A stretch of DNA of 64,000 nucleotides from Dyella nitratireducens (GCF_014642835.1 NZ_BMJA01000001.1:2142943-2206942); one strand, 5' to 3'. Positions 11,335-21,087 are shown, counted from the first letter of the stretch. The notes: generated by a model not told the origin, from the letters alone. Program-made: numbers and translations.

Positions 11335-12687
11335 ATGACCACCGACGCTTCCCATCACGACACCATTGCAGCCATAGCGAGCGCACCGGGCGCCGCAGGC
11401 GTCGGTGTCGTGCGCGTCTCCGGTCCGCGCGCGCCTGCTATGGCACGTGTGCTGCTCGGCAGCGAACCTTCGCCACGCCAAGCGCACTTCGCTGCATTTC
11501 GCGATGCCAAGGGTGAACTGATCGATCGCGGCCTGCTGCTGTACTTCCCTGCCCCAGCCTCCTATACCGGCGAGCATGTGCTCGAATTGCAAGGCCATGG
11601 AAACCCGGTGCTGCTCGACGCGCTACTGCATCGTGTATGCGAACTCGGCGCGCGACTTGCGCGTCCCGGTGAATTTACCGAGCGCGCATTCCTCAACGGC
11701 AAGCTTGACCTTGCCCAAGCAGAAGCCGTCGCCGATCTGATCGCCGCAAGATCGCAAGCCGGTGCGCGCGCTGCGCTGAAATCGATGGAAGGAGTGTTTT
11801 CGCGCAAGGTCGATGCGCTGTTGCAAGCCATGATTGCTCTGCGCGTGCATATCGAAGCGGCCATCGATTTTCCTGAAGAAGAAATCGACTTCCTTGCCGA
11901 TCCTGCCATCGCGCACAAACTGGATACCTTACGCTCGCAACTCGCCGATTTGCTGCGTGAGGCTCAGCGCGGTGTGCGCCTCAACGACGGCTTGCGCGTC
12001 GCCATCGTCGGCCGCCCCAATGCTGGAAAGTCGAGCTTGCTCAACGCACTTGCCGGCAGTGAACGCGCGATTGTCACCGACATCGCCGGCACCACTCGCG
12101 ACGTACTGCGAGAGAGCATCACGCTAGACGGCATTGCCCTGGAACTGGCGGATACAGCCGGCTTGCGCGACACCCATGATCCGGTAGAACGCGAAGGTGT
12201 ACGCCGCGCACACAACGAACGCGAACGCGCGGATGTCGTACTGCTCGTCACCGACGCGTATCACGCGAATGCCGACCTTGCATGGCTAAATGATCTTCCG
12301 TCCGGCGTCGAACGCATCATCGCCATCAACAAGATCGATCTCGATGATGCCAAGGCGCACACTGAAGAGCACGATGGCGCGAGGTGGCTATGGTTATCTG
12401 TCAAAACCGGCGAAGGCCTCGAATCACTCACGCATCAGCTCAAGCAACTAGCCGGTGCGGGCAGTGGCGAAGGTGCGTTCAGCGCGCGGCGCCGGCATGT
12501 ATTCGCGCTTGAACAGGTTTCCGAACATCTGGATCGCACAGCGTACGTATTGGCTGATACACATGCAGGTGAATTGGCTGCCGAAGAACTGCGTCAGGCG
12601 CAACATGCACTCGGCGAAATCACTGGCACTTATACGAGCGATGATTTGCTGGGCGTGATCTTCAGTTCGTTCTGCATTGGCAAATGA
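11335..12687 (+). CDS. mnmE: tRNA modification GTPase MnmE
   Basis: With MnmG this GTPase installs the carboxymethylaminomethyl group on wobble uridine 34 of certain tRNAs. The N-terminal tetrahydrofolate-binding domain contains APGAAGVGVVRVSGP. The inserted G domain has G1 GRPNAGKSSLLNAL, G3 DTAGLRDT and G4 NKID. The protein ends in the invariant FCIGK, whose Cys is catalytic. The length is 450 residues. It follows yidC, as in related genomes. Confidence 0.97.
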   Translation: MTTDASHHDTIAAIASAPGAAGVGVVRVSGPRAPAMARVLLGSEPSPRQAHFAAFRDAKGELIDRGLLLYFPAPASYTGEHVLELQGHGNPVLLDALLHRVCELGARLARPGEFTERAFLNGKLDLAQAEAVADLIAARSQAGARAALKSMEGVFSRKVDALLQAMIALRVHIEAAIDFPEEEIDFLADPAIAHKLDTLRSQLADLLREAQRGVRLNDGLRVAIVGRPNAGKSSLLNALAGSERAIVTDIAGTTRDVLRESITLDGIALELADTAGLRDTHDPVEREGVRRAHNERERADVVLLVTDAYHANADLAWLNDLPSGVERIIAINKIDLDDAKAHTEEHDGARWLWLSVKTGEGLESLTHQLKQLAGAGSGEGAFSARRRHVFALEQVSEHLDRTAYVLADTHAGELAAEELRQAQHALGEITGTYTSDDLLGVIFSSFCIGK

Positions 12688-12695
12688 CCACCAGC

Positions 12696-13589
12696 CTAAT
12701 GTTGTCGCGCCAGCAGTGCGTTGACTTCCGCCGGATGCGGCATGCCACCGCGAGCGCCAAGGCGTGTCACGGATAATGCCGCCGCCGCACAGGCCTTGCG
12801 TACAGCGACCGGCAATCCCTCATGCAGGAACACCGCGAAGGCTGCATTGAAGGTGTCGCCGGCACCGGTGCTGTCTACAGCTTCCACAGCAAAACCTGAC
12901 TGATGCTGTGGTTCACCCTCTTCGCGGAACCATGCACCTTCGGCACCCCGTGTCAGCACCACGGGACATGGCGCGTCACGCATGAGACGGTGGAAATCCT
13001 CGGTAGGATCTGCACCGAGTAAAGTGGCGAGCTCATGCTGGTTGGGTGTGATGTAGCGCGCGAGCTTTAGCCACTCCACCGGCAGCTGCTGCGCAGGTGC
13101 AGGATTGAGAATGACCGGAACGTGATGAGCATGGGCAGTGCGCAGCGTGGCTTCCACCGTCTGCAGCGGAATTTCCATCTGCACCAGCACGGCATCCGCG
13201 CTTGCGATCAGATGTTGCGCCTTGATGACATGCGAAGGTAGCAGTTGCGCGTTGGCACCCGGCATGACGACGATTTCGTTCTCGCCACCGGCAACGGTAA
13301 TGGACGCCGTACCGCTGCTGCAGTGTTCGATGATTGTGACGTGCGAAACATCCACATTTTCCTGCTTCAATCCATCGCGCAACGACTGTGCAAAGGCATC
13401 GTCACCCACGGCGCCGACCATATGCACGTCGGCGCCAAGGCGTGCGGCGGCGACGGCCTGATTGCCGCCCTTGCCGCCATGTACGGAAAGAAAGCGATCG
13501 CCGAGCAGCGTTTCTCCAGGTGCGGGAAAACGTGGCGCTACGGTGACCAAGTCCATATTGATGCTGCCGACGACGACGATGCGTGTCAT
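12696..13589 (-). CDS. rbsK: Ribokinase (PfkB family)
   Basis: The predicted reaction is ATP-dependent phosphorylation of D-ribose to ribose 5-phosphate. The protein has 297 residues. Motifs include the N-terminal VVGSINMDLVTVAPRFPAPG, the first PfkB signature GGKGGNQAVAAARLG, and the C-terminal signature STGAGDTFNAAFAVFL with the catalytic Asp. The frame opens 31 codons earlier, but the family start is MTRIVVVGSINMDL. No ribose transporter or rbsD is adjacent. It is convergent with mnmE, only 8 bp away. Another PfkB sugar kinase specificity cannot be excluded. Confidence 0.88.
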   Translation of the reverse strand: MTRIVVVGSINMDLVTVAPRFPAPGETLLGDRFLSVHGGKGGNQAVAAARLGADVHMVGAVGDDAFAQSLRDGLKQENVDVSHVTIIEHCSSGTASITVAGGENEIVVMPGANAQLLPSHVIKAQHLIASADAVLVQMEIPLQTVEATLRTAHAHHVPVILNPAPAQQLPVEWLKLARYITPNQHELATLLGADPTEDFHRLMRDAPCPVVLTRGAEGAWFREEGEPQHQSGFAVEAVDSTGAGDTFNAAFAVFLHEGLPVAVRKACAAAALSVTRLGARGGMPHPAEVNALLARQH

Positions 13590-13709
13590 GGAGGCTCTCG
13601 CAGAGACATGATTCGACTGCAAGAGCGTAAAGGCAGAACCGTGCTCAGCGGTAGCTCGCACAGTGATACGCACCGGCCTCATGCAGGTGCGTATCGTCCA
13701 GTTGTTGAA

Positions 13710-14174
13710 TCAGTGGCTGTCGCTATCCGAACTGCCATCGGAGCCGCTGGCGGCATTCGGAGCGCCGTGTCCGTTCTGCCAGCGATTCTTCATGTTCTGC
13801 TTCATCTGCGCGTACTGCTTCTGCTGGTCGGGCGTGAGCAATGCATTGATCTGCGAGTCGGTGTCCTGCTGGATGGACCGCATCTTGGCCCGGCGATCCT
13901 GCTGCGACAGCGAGCTATCACCACGTGCGGTAGCAAGCTGTTGCTGGCGGTTTTGCAGTATTGCGGTGATCTTGGCGGTCTGATCGTCGTTCAGACCCAG
14001 GTGCTTGGCGAGCCGCGCGGCCTGCTTTTGCGGATCCGGAGCGCGGTGCTGTGGCGCGGATGCATTGTCGGAGCTGGCGGCGCTGCCGCTATCCTGTGCG
14101 ACTGCAGCGGGTACGAAGCTCACGATGCTGAGCGCCAGGCCGAGCAGGGCAAAACGTGAGGCAATTCTGTTCAT
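13710..14174 (-). CDS. Small periplasmic helical protein, Spy/CpxP-like
   Basis: The protein has 154 residues with a signal peptide (MNRIASRFALLGLALSIVSF, cleavage near VAQ). The mature part is polar and helical. It contains LGLNDDQTAKITAILQNRQQ and a LTPDQQKQYAQMKQ segment that resembles the LTxxQ motif of Spy/CpxP-type periplasmic chaperones. The C-terminus is Ser/Asp rich and ends in His. The start was chosen for the signal peptide and the GGAGAG upstream. The frame runs 28 codons longer. The family link rests on the motif only. Confidence 0.7.
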   Translation of the reverse strand: MNRIASRFALLGLALSIVSFVPAAVAQDSGSAASSDNASAPQHRAPDPQKQAARLAKHLGLNDDQTAKITAILQNRQQQLATARGDSSLSQQDRRAKMRSIQQDTDSQINALLTPDQQKQYAQMKQNMKNRWQNGHGAPNAASGSDGSSDSDSH

Positions 14175-14340
14175 GAGTCTCTCCGGGTTCCTTGGGATAA
14201 AGCCGGCAGTGAATGGCCGGTCTTCAAGAAACGAGGAAGCTGGCGCACCGTTTACCAACGCCTTGTGGGTCTACCTTTCGCAACCTTGAAAGCCTTCGCC
14301 TCGACCCCGACGGTAAGACCTTTCCGCGCTGGAGCTGACC

Positions 14341-15027
14341 ATGATCGAGCTGTATTACTGGCCTACACCCAATGGTCACAAGATCACTTTGTTGCTGGAA
14401 GAAGCCGGCCTGCCCTACACCATCAAGCCGGTGAATATCGGCAAAGGCGAACAGTTCGAACCGGCGTTCCTGAAGATCTCTCCCAACAACCGCATGCCGG
14501 CCATCGTCGACACACAGCCTGCCGACGGCAGCGAACCGGTCAGTGTGTTCGAATCAGGCGCGATCCTGCAGTATCTGGCCGAAAAGACGGGACGTTTCCT
14601 GCCCAAGAATCTGCGTGGTCGCGCGACCGTCATGGAGTGGCTGTTCTGGCAAGTCGGCGGACTTGGGCCCATGCTCGGGCAGAACCACCATTTCAATCGC
14701 TACGCGCCGGAGAAAATTCCTTACGCGATCGATCGCTATGTGCGTGAAACGCGGCGCTTATACGGCGTGCTGGACAAGCATCTGGATGGTCGCGATTTCA
14801 TCGCCGGCAGCGATTACACCATCGCCGATATGGCGGCGTATCCGTGGATCGTGCCTTACGAAAACCAGGGCATGAAGCTGGAGGATTTTCCCCATCTCAA
14901 GCGCTGGTTCGAGCACATCCGGGATCGTGAAGCGACGCGTCGGGCCTATGCCATGGCCGATACCATCGAAGGCAGAACGGATTTGCGCACGGATGAGGAA
15001 GCGCGGCGGCATCTGTTTGGGCGCTAA
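14341..15027 (+). CDS. yfcG: YfcG-like glutathione transferase / disulfide reductase
   Basis: This Nu-class glutathione transferase homologue is likely a glutathione-dependent disulfide-bond oxidoreductase. It begins MIELYYWPTPNGHKITLLLE, which keeps the Thr9 and Asn11 positions important in E. coli YfcG. The middle has LFWQVGGLGPMLGQNHHFNR, which I recall as nearly identical to YfcG. The length is 228 residues, with an N-terminal thioredoxin fold and a C-terminal helical domain. GGAG precedes the start. A REP doublet starts two bases after its stop codon. Confidence 0.9.
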   Translation: MIELYYWPTPNGHKITLLLEEAGLPYTIKPVNIGKGEQFEPAFLKISPNNRMPAIVDTQPADGSEPVSVFESGAILQYLAEKTGRFLPKNLRGRATVMEWLFWQVGGLGPMLGQNHHFNRYAPEKIPYAIDRYVRETRRLYGVLDKHLDGRDFIAGSDYTIADMAAYPWIVPYENQGMKLEDFPHLKRWFEHIRDREATRRAYAMADTIEGRTDLRTDEEARRHLFGR

Positions 15028-15028
15028 C

Positions 15029-15098
15029 GTAGATTGGGGTACAAACCCCGAGATGCGTGGTCAGGCATGGTGATGTTGGGGTTTGCACCCCAACCTAC
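15029..15098. repeat. REP doublet 1 (GTAG...CTAC)
   Basis: This is the most degraded of the five doublets. The left hairpin has lost pairing (GTAG then ATTGGGGT-ACAA-ACCCCGAG). The right unit is intact (GTTGGGGT-TTGC-ACCCCAAC, then CTAC). It lies directly behind the YfcG gene and before a rho-independent terminator. Confidence 0.85.
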
Positions 15099-15108
15099 AA
15101 AAACGAGA

Positions 15109-15133
15109 AGCCCGCCATGTGGCGGGCTTTTTT
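15109..15133 (+). terminator. Rho-independent terminator after yfcG
   Basis: The stem AGCCCGCC / GGCGGGCT with an ATGT loop is followed by a run of T. An A-run on the other side suggests that it may also serve the convergent gene ending at 15144. Confidence 0.85.
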
Positions 15134-15143
15134 CATGCAGCAC

Positions 15144-15758
15144 TTAATGCGCCCGGCCCACGCCGGAATCACCTTGCAACAGCGGCGGCGGTGCACCGGC
15201 TACCGCGAGCAGGGATTGTGCATAGCCATCTTCCATCGTCACCGTGGAGACCTCGTCCCACGAAAAGAATGAGGGCTCGCGCAGCCACTCCGCATCGGGA
15301 GTGATCTCCTGCATGTTGAACCCATCTTCCTCGACGCTGATCAGGCGGCCGATGTAACAGACCTCCGATTCGTCCTCGCTATCCACATGCACGCCAATCA
15401 CCGGCGCCATCGCACTGGCCGCTTGTATTACCTCGCGGATGTTGTCCAGCGGGAAGCTGCGGGGCAGGCGAGGTACCAGATTCTTCAGCACCAATGCTTT
15501 CTGCATGAAGTCATTGTGCTTGTCCGGCGCCTCCAGCTCGGTGATGTCGCGATGACGCATCACGTACATGCCGTCGTAGGTGACGCCGTCACCCACGACC
15601 CAAAGCAGGAAAAATTCACGGCCCACGCTGCCCACATAACCGCAGAAGCTGCCGTGTTCCAATTCGCCGCGCCATAGACGCACCAGCTGCTGTTTCTGCT
15701 GCGCTTCGCGGAGCTGCGCACGCGAGCCGGTGGCCTTTAGTTCAATGATCGTACCCAT
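15144..15758 (-). CDS. Conserved hypothetical protein with apparent internal duplication
   Basis: This is a 204-residue soluble protein with no signal peptide. I do not recognise the family. Two beta-rich stretches look alike: about residues 36-74 (CGYVGSVGREFFLLWVVGDG, then RHRDITELE) and about residues 132-176 (CYIGRLISVEEDGFNMQEIT, then SWDEVSTVTME). Each reads as Gly-x-hydrophobic strands, an acidic-Gly turn and a closing D/E-hydrophobic-T strand. This suggests two Sm-like or SH3-like small barrels. It precedes hslVU on the same strand. The function is unknown. Confidence 0.75.
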   Translation of the reverse strand: MGTIIELKATGSRAQLREAQQKQQLVRLWRGELEHGSFCGYVGSVGREFFLLWVVGDGVTYDGMYVMRHRDITELEAPDKHNDFMQKALVLKNLVPRLPRSFPLDNIREVIQAASAMAPVIGVHVDSEDESEVCYIGRLISVEEDGFNMQEITPDAEWLREPSFFSWDEVSTVTMEDGYAQSLLAVAGAPPPLLQGDSGVGRAH

Positions 15759-15857
15759 GACGAGAATTTTATCAGAGGGGGTTTGCCCGCTTGTTTACAG
15801 CGCGCTAACAGCTCTATGAAGGCAATAAAAACAATATGTTAGGTCAAAAACACAAGC

Positions 15858-17198
15858 TCAGAGGATATACCGGCTCAGATCCTCATCCTTGACCAGGCTG
15901 CCGAGGTTTTTATCGACATATTCAGCGTCAATCACATAGTTTTCGCCGGATTTGTCCGCAGCTTCATAGGAGATTCCCTCCAACAATCGCTCCATGACCG
16001 TGTGCAGGCGGCGGGCACCGATGTTCTCGGTGGTCTCGTTTACCTGGTAAGCCACCTCGGCCAGGCGGTCGATGCCGGATTCCTGGAAGTTGAGGGTGAC
16101 GCCTTCCGTGCCGAGCAATGCCACATACTGCTTGGTCAGCGCGTTGTGTGGCTCACGTAGGATGCGCTTGAAGTCCTCCACCGAGAGTGCTGACAGTTCG
16201 ACGCGAATCGGCAGGCGGCCTTGCAGCTCCGGAATCAGATCCGACGGCTTGGCCAGCGAGAACGCACCGGAGGCGATGAACAGCATGTGGTCGGTCTTGA
16301 TCGGGCCGTACTTGGTGGACACGGTGGAACCCTCGACCAGTGGCAGCAGGTCGCGCTGCACACCTTCGCGACTCACGCCTGCACCACCCCACTCCGAGCG
16401 CTGCGCAATCTTGTCGATCTCGTCGATGAAGACGATGCCGTTCTGTTCGGCAGCTTCCACTGCCTGGCCACGGATTTCCTCGTCGTTGAGCAGCTTGGCG
16501 GCCTCTTCCTCGACCAGCAGCGGGCGCGCGGCCTTGATCGCCAACTTGCGCTTCTGTGTGCGCGCACCGCCCAGGTTCTGGAACATCTGGCGCAACTGCT
16601 GGCCCATCTCTTCCATGCCCGGCGGCGACATGATCTCCACGCCGACATTCGTCGCAACATCCAACTCGATCTCACGATCGTCCAGCGCGCCTTCGCGCAG
16701 CTGCTTGCGCAGCTTCTGGCGCGTGTCGCTTTCCAGCGACGATGCGGGCTCGGGATCATGCGTCCAGTCGGTCGGCGACATGCGGCGCGGCAGCAGCGCA
16801 TCCAGCAGGCGATCCTCGGCACGGTCTTCTGCCTGCGAACGCACGCGCTTCATTGCCTGCTCGCGGGTGAGCTTGTAGGCGACGTCGGCAAGATCGCGCA
16901 CGATCGATTCCACGTCTTTGCCCACGTAGCCCACTTCGGTGAACTTGGTCGCCTCCACTTTCACGAACGGTGCATTGGCGAGCGTTGCCAGGCGGCGCGC
17001 GATTTCGGTCTTGCCCACGCCGGTGGGACCGATCATCAGGATGTTCTTCGGCGTTACTTCTTCGCGCAATGCCGGTTCCAGCTGCATGCGGCGCCAGCGG
17101 TTGCGCAACGCGATGGCGACGGCGCGCTTGGCGTCGTGCTGGCCGATGATGTAGCGGTCGAGTTCGTTGACGATTTCGCGAGGGGTAAGTTCGGACAT
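15858..17198 (-). CDS. hslU: ATP-dependent protease ATPase subunit HslU
   Basis: This AAA+ unfoldase feeds substrates to the HslV peptidase. It starts [20 protein letters not shown] and has Walker [16 protein letters not shown], the pore-loop region [14 protein letters not shown], Walker [12 protein letters not shown], and the usual C-terminus EDLSRYIL that inserts into HslV. At 446 residues it has the normal length. It lies 78 bp downstream of hslV on the same strand. Confidence 0.98.
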   Translation of the reverse strand: MSELTPREIVNELDRYIIGQHDAKRAVAIALRNRWRRMQLEPALREEVTPKNILMIGPTGVGKTEIARRLATLANAPFVKVEATKFTEVGYVGKDVESIVRDLADVAYKLTREQAMKRVRSQAEDRAEDRLLDALLPRRMSPTDWTHDPEPASSLESDTRQKLRKQLREGALDDREIELDVATNVGVEIMSPPGMEEMGQQLRQMFQNLGGARTQKRKLAIKAARPLLVEEEAAKLLNDEEIRGQAVEAAEQNGIVFIDEIDKIAQRSEWGGAGVSREGVQRDLLPLVEGSTVSTKYGPIKTDHMLFIASGAFSLAKPSDLIPELQGRLPIRVELSALSVEDFKRILREPHNALTKQYVALLGTEGVTLNFQESGIDRLAEVAYQVNETTENIGARRLHTVMERLLEGISYEAADKSGENYVIDAEYVDKNLGSLVKDEDLSRYIL

Positions 17199-17276
17199 TG
17201 GTTTAAACCCAGAGAAAGCGGGATCAGGGAATAGGGAACGCGGATGTATAAAAACGACGGCGTTCCCGCGACTCCA

Positions 17277-17810
17277 TCAAAGTTCTTCGATCGTGGTGTT
17301 GTGATTCGTATAGATGCAGATGTCGCCAGCGATCTTCAATGCGCGTTCCACGATGGCGCGTGCGTCGAGATCGGTGTTCTCCATCAAGGCAAGTGCAGCG
17401 GACTGTGCATAGGGTCCACCTGACCCGATGGCGATCAGGCCGTGTTCCGGTTCCAGCACGTCGCCATTGCCGGAGATCAGCAGCGAGGCGTCTTTGTCGG
17501 CCACGGCCAGCATGGCTTCGAGCCGACCGAGGCGGCGATCGGTACGCCACTCTTTGGCCATCTCGACGGCCGCGCGGGTGAGGTTGCCGCTGTGCTTGTC
17601 GAGCTTCTGCTCGAACAGTTCGAACAGCGTAAAAGCATCCGCGGTGGCGCCGGCGAAACCGGCCAGCACGTCGCCCTTGCCCAGGCGGCGGATCTTGCGT
17701 GCGTTAGCCTTCATCACGGTATTGCCCAGCGTGACTTGGCCGTCACCGCCGATCACGACGCGGCCGTTCCTGCGCACCGAAATGATGGTGGTGGCGTGGA
17801 AGGATTCCAT
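17277..17810 (-). CDS. hslV: ATP-dependent protease peptidase subunit HslV
   Basis: This proteasome-beta-like threonine peptidase forms a double hexamer capped by HslU. It begins [16 protein letters not shown]. Removal of the six-residue propeptide would expose the catalytic Thr of TTI. The family motif [14 protein letters not shown] follows. The length is 177 residues. The start is preceded by GGAG and matches the family. The frame extends 19 codons longer. It is the first gene of the hslV-hslU pair. Confidence 0.98.
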   Translation of the reverse strand: MESFHATTIISVRRNGRVVIGGDGQVTLGNTVMKANARKIRRLGKGDVLAGFAGATADAFTLFELFEQKLDKHSGNLTRAAVEMAKEWRTDRRLGRLEAMLAVADKDASLLISGNGDVLEPEHGLIAIGSGGPYAQSAALALMENTDLDARAIVERALKIAGDICIYTNHNTTIEEL

Positions 17811-17919
17811 GGAGGACTCCGTAAACAGGGAATTTGCCAGAAGTGGGGCCGCGTTGCGGGAATCCAAGCCGCTCGGCCCGCGCCTGGAGAGGCCGCGCTC
17901 TACCAGAACTTCGCCAAGC

Positions 17920-18264
17920 TCATTGCCGTTGCCACAGCAACACCGCCCCGGCAGCCGTGACGGTCCATACGAGCAGCGCCATCAACAGGGCCGGCACCAG
18001 TCGAAAGCGGTCGACCAGCCAATACAGGCTTGCGAGATAGGCCAGGTAGGGCACGACTGCCCACATGCCGAACAGGATGGTGGCTTTCAGATCACCTATA
18101 CCGCGTTCGCTGCCGACGATGTAGTGCGCCATCAGCGCGAAGGTCGGGAACAACGGCAGCAAGCCGGCGATGTAGTAATTGCGCGTGCGTGACAGGAGTC
18201 CGATCAGCAGCACCATCAACGCACCGATGAGCGCCTTTGCAAGCAAGTTCATCGATGCCGTCAT
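17920..18264 (-). CDS. glpM: GlpM family membrane protein
   Basis: This 114-residue protein has four predicted membrane segments. It contains the signature [20 protein letters not shown] and [20 protein letters not shown], which match the GlpM family, named from Pseudomonas and linked there to alginate production. The biochemical role is unknown. The start codon overlaps the xerC stop as ATGA, and an AGGAA precedes it, which suggests translational coupling. Confidence 0.85.
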   Translation of the reverse strand: MTASMNLLAKALIGALMVLLIGLLSRTRNYYIAGLLPLFPTFALMAHYIVGSERGIGDLKATILFGMWAVVPYLAYLASLYWLVDRFRLVPALLMALLVWTVTAAGAVLLWQRQ

Positions 18265-19148
18265 TTCCTGCGTGCCCGCGGATGCGCCGCGTCGTACACC
18301 TTTGCCAAGTGCTGGAAATCCAGATGCGTGTAGATCTGCGTCGTCGCAATGTCCGCATGGCCAAGCAATTCCTGCACGGCGCGCAAATCACCCGAGGATT
18401 CCAGCATGTGGCTGGCGAAGGTATGCCGCAGCAGATGCGGATGCACGTGCTTGGCAAAGCCTTGTCGCAAGGCGAGTGTTTTCATGCGTGCCTGCACGGT
18501 GCGTGGACTGATCGGCGCGCCGTTGCGGCCGCGAAATACCGGTGATTCCGGTGCGCGGCCTTCCGCTTCACCCAGTGCACGCAACGCGGCGATCGCATGC
18601 CGGCCCACAGGCACGATGCGCGTCTTGCTGCCCTTGCCGAGCACGCGCACTTCACCGGCGTCGAGATCCAGATCCAGCCAGCGCAAACCTGTGAGTTCGG
18701 AAAGACGCAGGCCGGAGGAATAGAACAATTCCAGCATGGCGCGATCGCGCACACTCAGTGCATCGCCGTTGCCATCACCTTCCACCAGTGCGGTGGCTTC
18801 ATCGACGTCCAACACCTGCGGCAATTTGCGGTGCACCTTTGGCCCGCGTACACCGGCTACCGGATCGTGCGCCAACATGCCTTCACGCGTGAGTTGGCGA
18901 AACAGACTACGGCACGACGAGAGCAGGCGCTGCAAACTTTTGGGCGACAAGCCCGCGCGATGTTCCGCGGCCACGAAGCCGCGCATGTGATGCGGCTTCA
19001 ACTGCTCGAATGCAGTGATCTGCAGCTTCTGCATGTAGCGCAGCAGCTTGTCCAGATCACGGCGATAACCTTCGATCGTATGGGGTGATGCTTTGCGTTC
19101 GCTGCCCAACCGTGCGAGCCATGCCTCGACCTGTGGCTGGGCGTCCAT
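18261..19148 (-). CDS. xerC: Tyrosine recombinase XerC
   Basis: With XerD it resolves chromosome dimers at dif. It has an N-terminal SAM-like core-binding domain (SPHTIEGYRRDLDKLLRYM) and a C-terminal catalytic domain. All active-site elements are visible: Arg in SGLRLSELTGLRW, Lys in GKGSKTRIVPVG, HLLRHTFASHML, and LGHADIATTQIYTH with the tyrosine nucleophile. The length is 295 residues from the ATG used here. A TTG four codons upstream overlaps the DUF484 stop and is an alternative start. It lies between DUF484 and glpM. Confidence 0.95.
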   Translation of the reverse strand: MDAQPQVEAWLARLGSERKASPHTIEGYRRDLDKLLRYMQKLQITAFEQLKPHHMRGFVAAEHRAGLSPKSLQRLLSSCRSLFRQLTREGMLAHDPVAGVRGPKVHRKLPQVLDVDEATALVEGDGNGDALSVRDRAMLELFYSSGLRLSELTGLRWLDLDLDAGEVRVLGKGSKTRIVPVGRHAIAALRALGEAEGRAPESPVFRGRNGAPISPRTVQARMKTLALRQGFAKHVHPHLLRHTFASHMLESSGDLRAVQELLGHADIATTQIYTHLDFQHLAKVYDAAHPRARRK

Positions 19149-19156
19149 CGATGGTC

Positions 19157-19843
19157 TCAAGCGCCGTCCTGGATCCGCGCCAGCGCGGCGGTCACGGTCG
19201 CGGCAATCATCTTGAGGAACACGGTGCCCATGCCTGGCTGGAAGTGATCGGGATCCTTGCTGCCCAGTGCCAGCAATCCCAGCTCACCCAGTGGCATCAG
19301 CGCGGCCGACTTGATGTGCGGCGCATAGGTGCCGAACAGCCGGTGCAGGCGATCGGCGGACAGGCGTCCGGATATCGGCTCGTGATGGCCCAGGAAATCC
19401 GCGAATTCCGGCATGGCGGCACGGCCGCCCGGTTCGAGCATCAGCCAGTCCGCAGGGGGGAGCTGGAACTCGCCGAACAACACCAGGCGCGTATGGTCGG
19501 TACCGAAATCTTCCGAGAGCCTGGCGACCACGCTGCGTGCCGCCACTTCTGGCGTATTGGCGCGCAACACGGCCACGTTGAGGTCATGCACGCGCTGCAT
19601 CAGGCGCTCATTCTCGGCGGCGATGACTGTGAGTTCGGCGAACTTGCGTTCCAGCTCGCTGTTCTTGTCGCGCAAAGCCTGCAACTGGTAGCTCGCAAGC
19701 GACGCCACGGCGCCTTGCTCGCGCGGCAGGGTCAGCAGCGTGGCCAGTTCGGGGTAATCGCTGAGGAAGCCGGGATGTCGCCGAAGGTATGCGGCGACGT
19801 CGCTGGCTTTGATGGTGTCATCGAGCAGGGCGTTGGTGGTCAT
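19157..19843 (-). CDS. DUF484 family protein
   Basis: The protein has 228 residues. The N-terminal segment VAAYLRRHPGFLSDYPELA is typical of the family. A coiled coil follows at about residues 55-85 (ALRDKNSELERKFAEL), then a GAF-like domain ending in LGLLALGSKDPDHFQPGMGT. Genes of this family nearly always lie between dapF and xerC, as here, but the function is not established. A GAF-type signalling or regulatory role is only inferred. Confidence 0.92.
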   Translation of the reverse strand: MTTNALLDDTIKASDVAAYLRRHPGFLSDYPELATLLTLPREQGAVASLASYQLQALRDKNSELERKFAELTVIAAENERLMQRVHDLNVAVLRANTPEVAARSVVARLSEDFGTDHTRLVLFGEFQLPPADWLMLEPGGRAAMPEFADFLGHHEPISGRLSADRLHRLFGTYAPHIKSAALMPLGELGLLALGSKDPDHFQPGMGTVFLKMIAATVTAALARIQDGA

Positions 19844-19903
19844 GCATGGAGCCTCTCTAAACCCTGGGTTGCAGTGTGCGATGGACAGGCTCTCGCATCA
19901 ACA

Positions 19904-20740
19904 TCAATCACCCAGCCACTCACCTTCATAGACGAAAGTTGCGGGCCCGGTCATCCACAGCCGTTCGCCGGGGCCGGCCCAATCAATCTGCAGCGTGCCA
20001 CCGGGAAGATCCACCTGGACCTGTGCATCCACGTCGCCGCGGTGCCGCAGCACCGCCATCGCTGCGCAGGCGCCCGTGCCACAGGCCAGCGTCCATCCCG
20101 AACCGCGCTCATGCACGCGCAGGCGTAGGTGTCGGGGACTCAGCTTCTGCACAAAACCGGTGTTGACGCCTTCCGGAAAACGCACGTGGCGGGTCACCGC
20201 GGGGCCGAGGCGTTCCAGCATCGGCGCTTGCAGATCATCCACCACCACCACGGCGTGCGGGTTGCCCATGGATACCGAACCGATCTCCAGCAACTGGCCG
20301 TCGACATCCAACGGATAGCGTTCGCCGGCACTCGCGGCATGGAACGGAATCCGCGCCGGCTCAAAGATCGGCTCGCCCATATCCACGGTGACACGCTGCG
20401 CATCGACCACGCGTACCGCGACCGGACCGGAAGGACTTTCGATCTGCACGGTTTCGCGCATCGCCAGCAACCCGGCGCGCTGCAGCCACGCCGCCACGCA
20501 ACGTACGCCGTTGCCGCACTGGCCTGACGGTGAACCATCGGCATTCCAGATGCCGTAATAGAAAGCACTCACACCATCGCGAGCCGGCTCCACGCTCAGC
20601 AACTGGTCGAAGCCGATACCGGTGTGTCGATCGGCCATCGCGCGGATGATGGCAGGATTGAGCGCGAGCACGCCGTCGCGGCTATCGATTACGGCAAAGT
20701 CATTGCCGGCGCCGTGCATCTTGGAAAAACGCAAGCTCAT
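19904..20740 (-). CDS. dapF: Diaminopimelate epimerase
   Basis: The enzyme interconverts LL- and meso-diaminopimelate for lysine and peptidoglycan synthesis without a cofactor. Both catalytic cysteines are present: SGQCGNGVRCVAAW and LACGTGACAAMAV. It starts MSLRFSKMHGAGNDFAVID and has 278 residues. It lies downstream of the lptM lipoprotein gene and upstream of DUF484, which is the usual gammaproteobacterial order. Confidence 0.98.
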   Translation of the reverse strand: MSLRFSKMHGAGNDFAVIDSRDGVLALNPAIIRAMADRHTGIGFDQLLSVEPARDGVSAFYYGIWNADGSPSGQCGNGVRCVAAWLQRAGLLAMRETVQIESPSGPVAVRVVDAQRVTVDMGEPIFEPARIPFHAASAGERYPLDVDGQLLEIGSVSMGNPHAVVVVDDLQAPMLERLGPAVTRHVRFPEGVNTGFVQKLSPRHLRLRVHERGSGWTLACGTGACAAMAVLRHRGDVDAQVQVDLPGGTLQIDWAGPGERLWMTGPATFVYEGEWLGD

Positions 20741-20756
20741 GCTATCGATCGCGCTG

Positions 20757-20978
20757 TCAGCTTCCGCTCAGCGGCTTGGTTTCGACGCTGCTGGCGCTGG
20801 CCGGTGCAGGTGCCGTGCCCGCATGCGCGGGTGCCGGAGCGGGTGCAGCTGCCGCTGCCGCTGCCGGATGAAGGGGCGGCGGCGTGGGCTTGGCGTAGTA
20901 CAGCGGGCCCTTGTTGCCGCAGCCGGCGATCGCAACGAAGGCGAGGCAGGTCGGCAGCAGCAGAATCGATCGGCGCAT
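20757..20978 (-). CDS. lptM: LptM (YifL)-like small lipoprotein
   Basis: The protein has 73 residues with a lipoprotein signal peptide and lipobox (VAIAGC). CGNKGPLYYAKP follows and matches the YifL/LptM lead sequence. The rest is a low-complexity Ala/Pro tail. In E. coli LptM helps oxidative maturation of the LptD/E lipopolysaccharide translocon, and the same role is inferred here. The start was chosen for the signal peptide and a GAGGGA upstream. It lies directly before dapF, as in other genomes. Confidence 0.82.
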   Translation of the reverse strand: MRRSILLLPTCLAFVAIAGCGNKGPLYYAKPTPPPLHPAAAAAAAPAPAPAHAGTAPAPASASSVETKPLSGS

Positions 20979-21087
20979 GAATGGGCATCCCTCGGAAAAC
21001 GCCTGCAGTATAGCCAAGCCTTGACGCCGCCACCGTTATGATGTGCGCGCTGCAACGGACATGCAGATGATTTTTTGGAGTGTCCCG

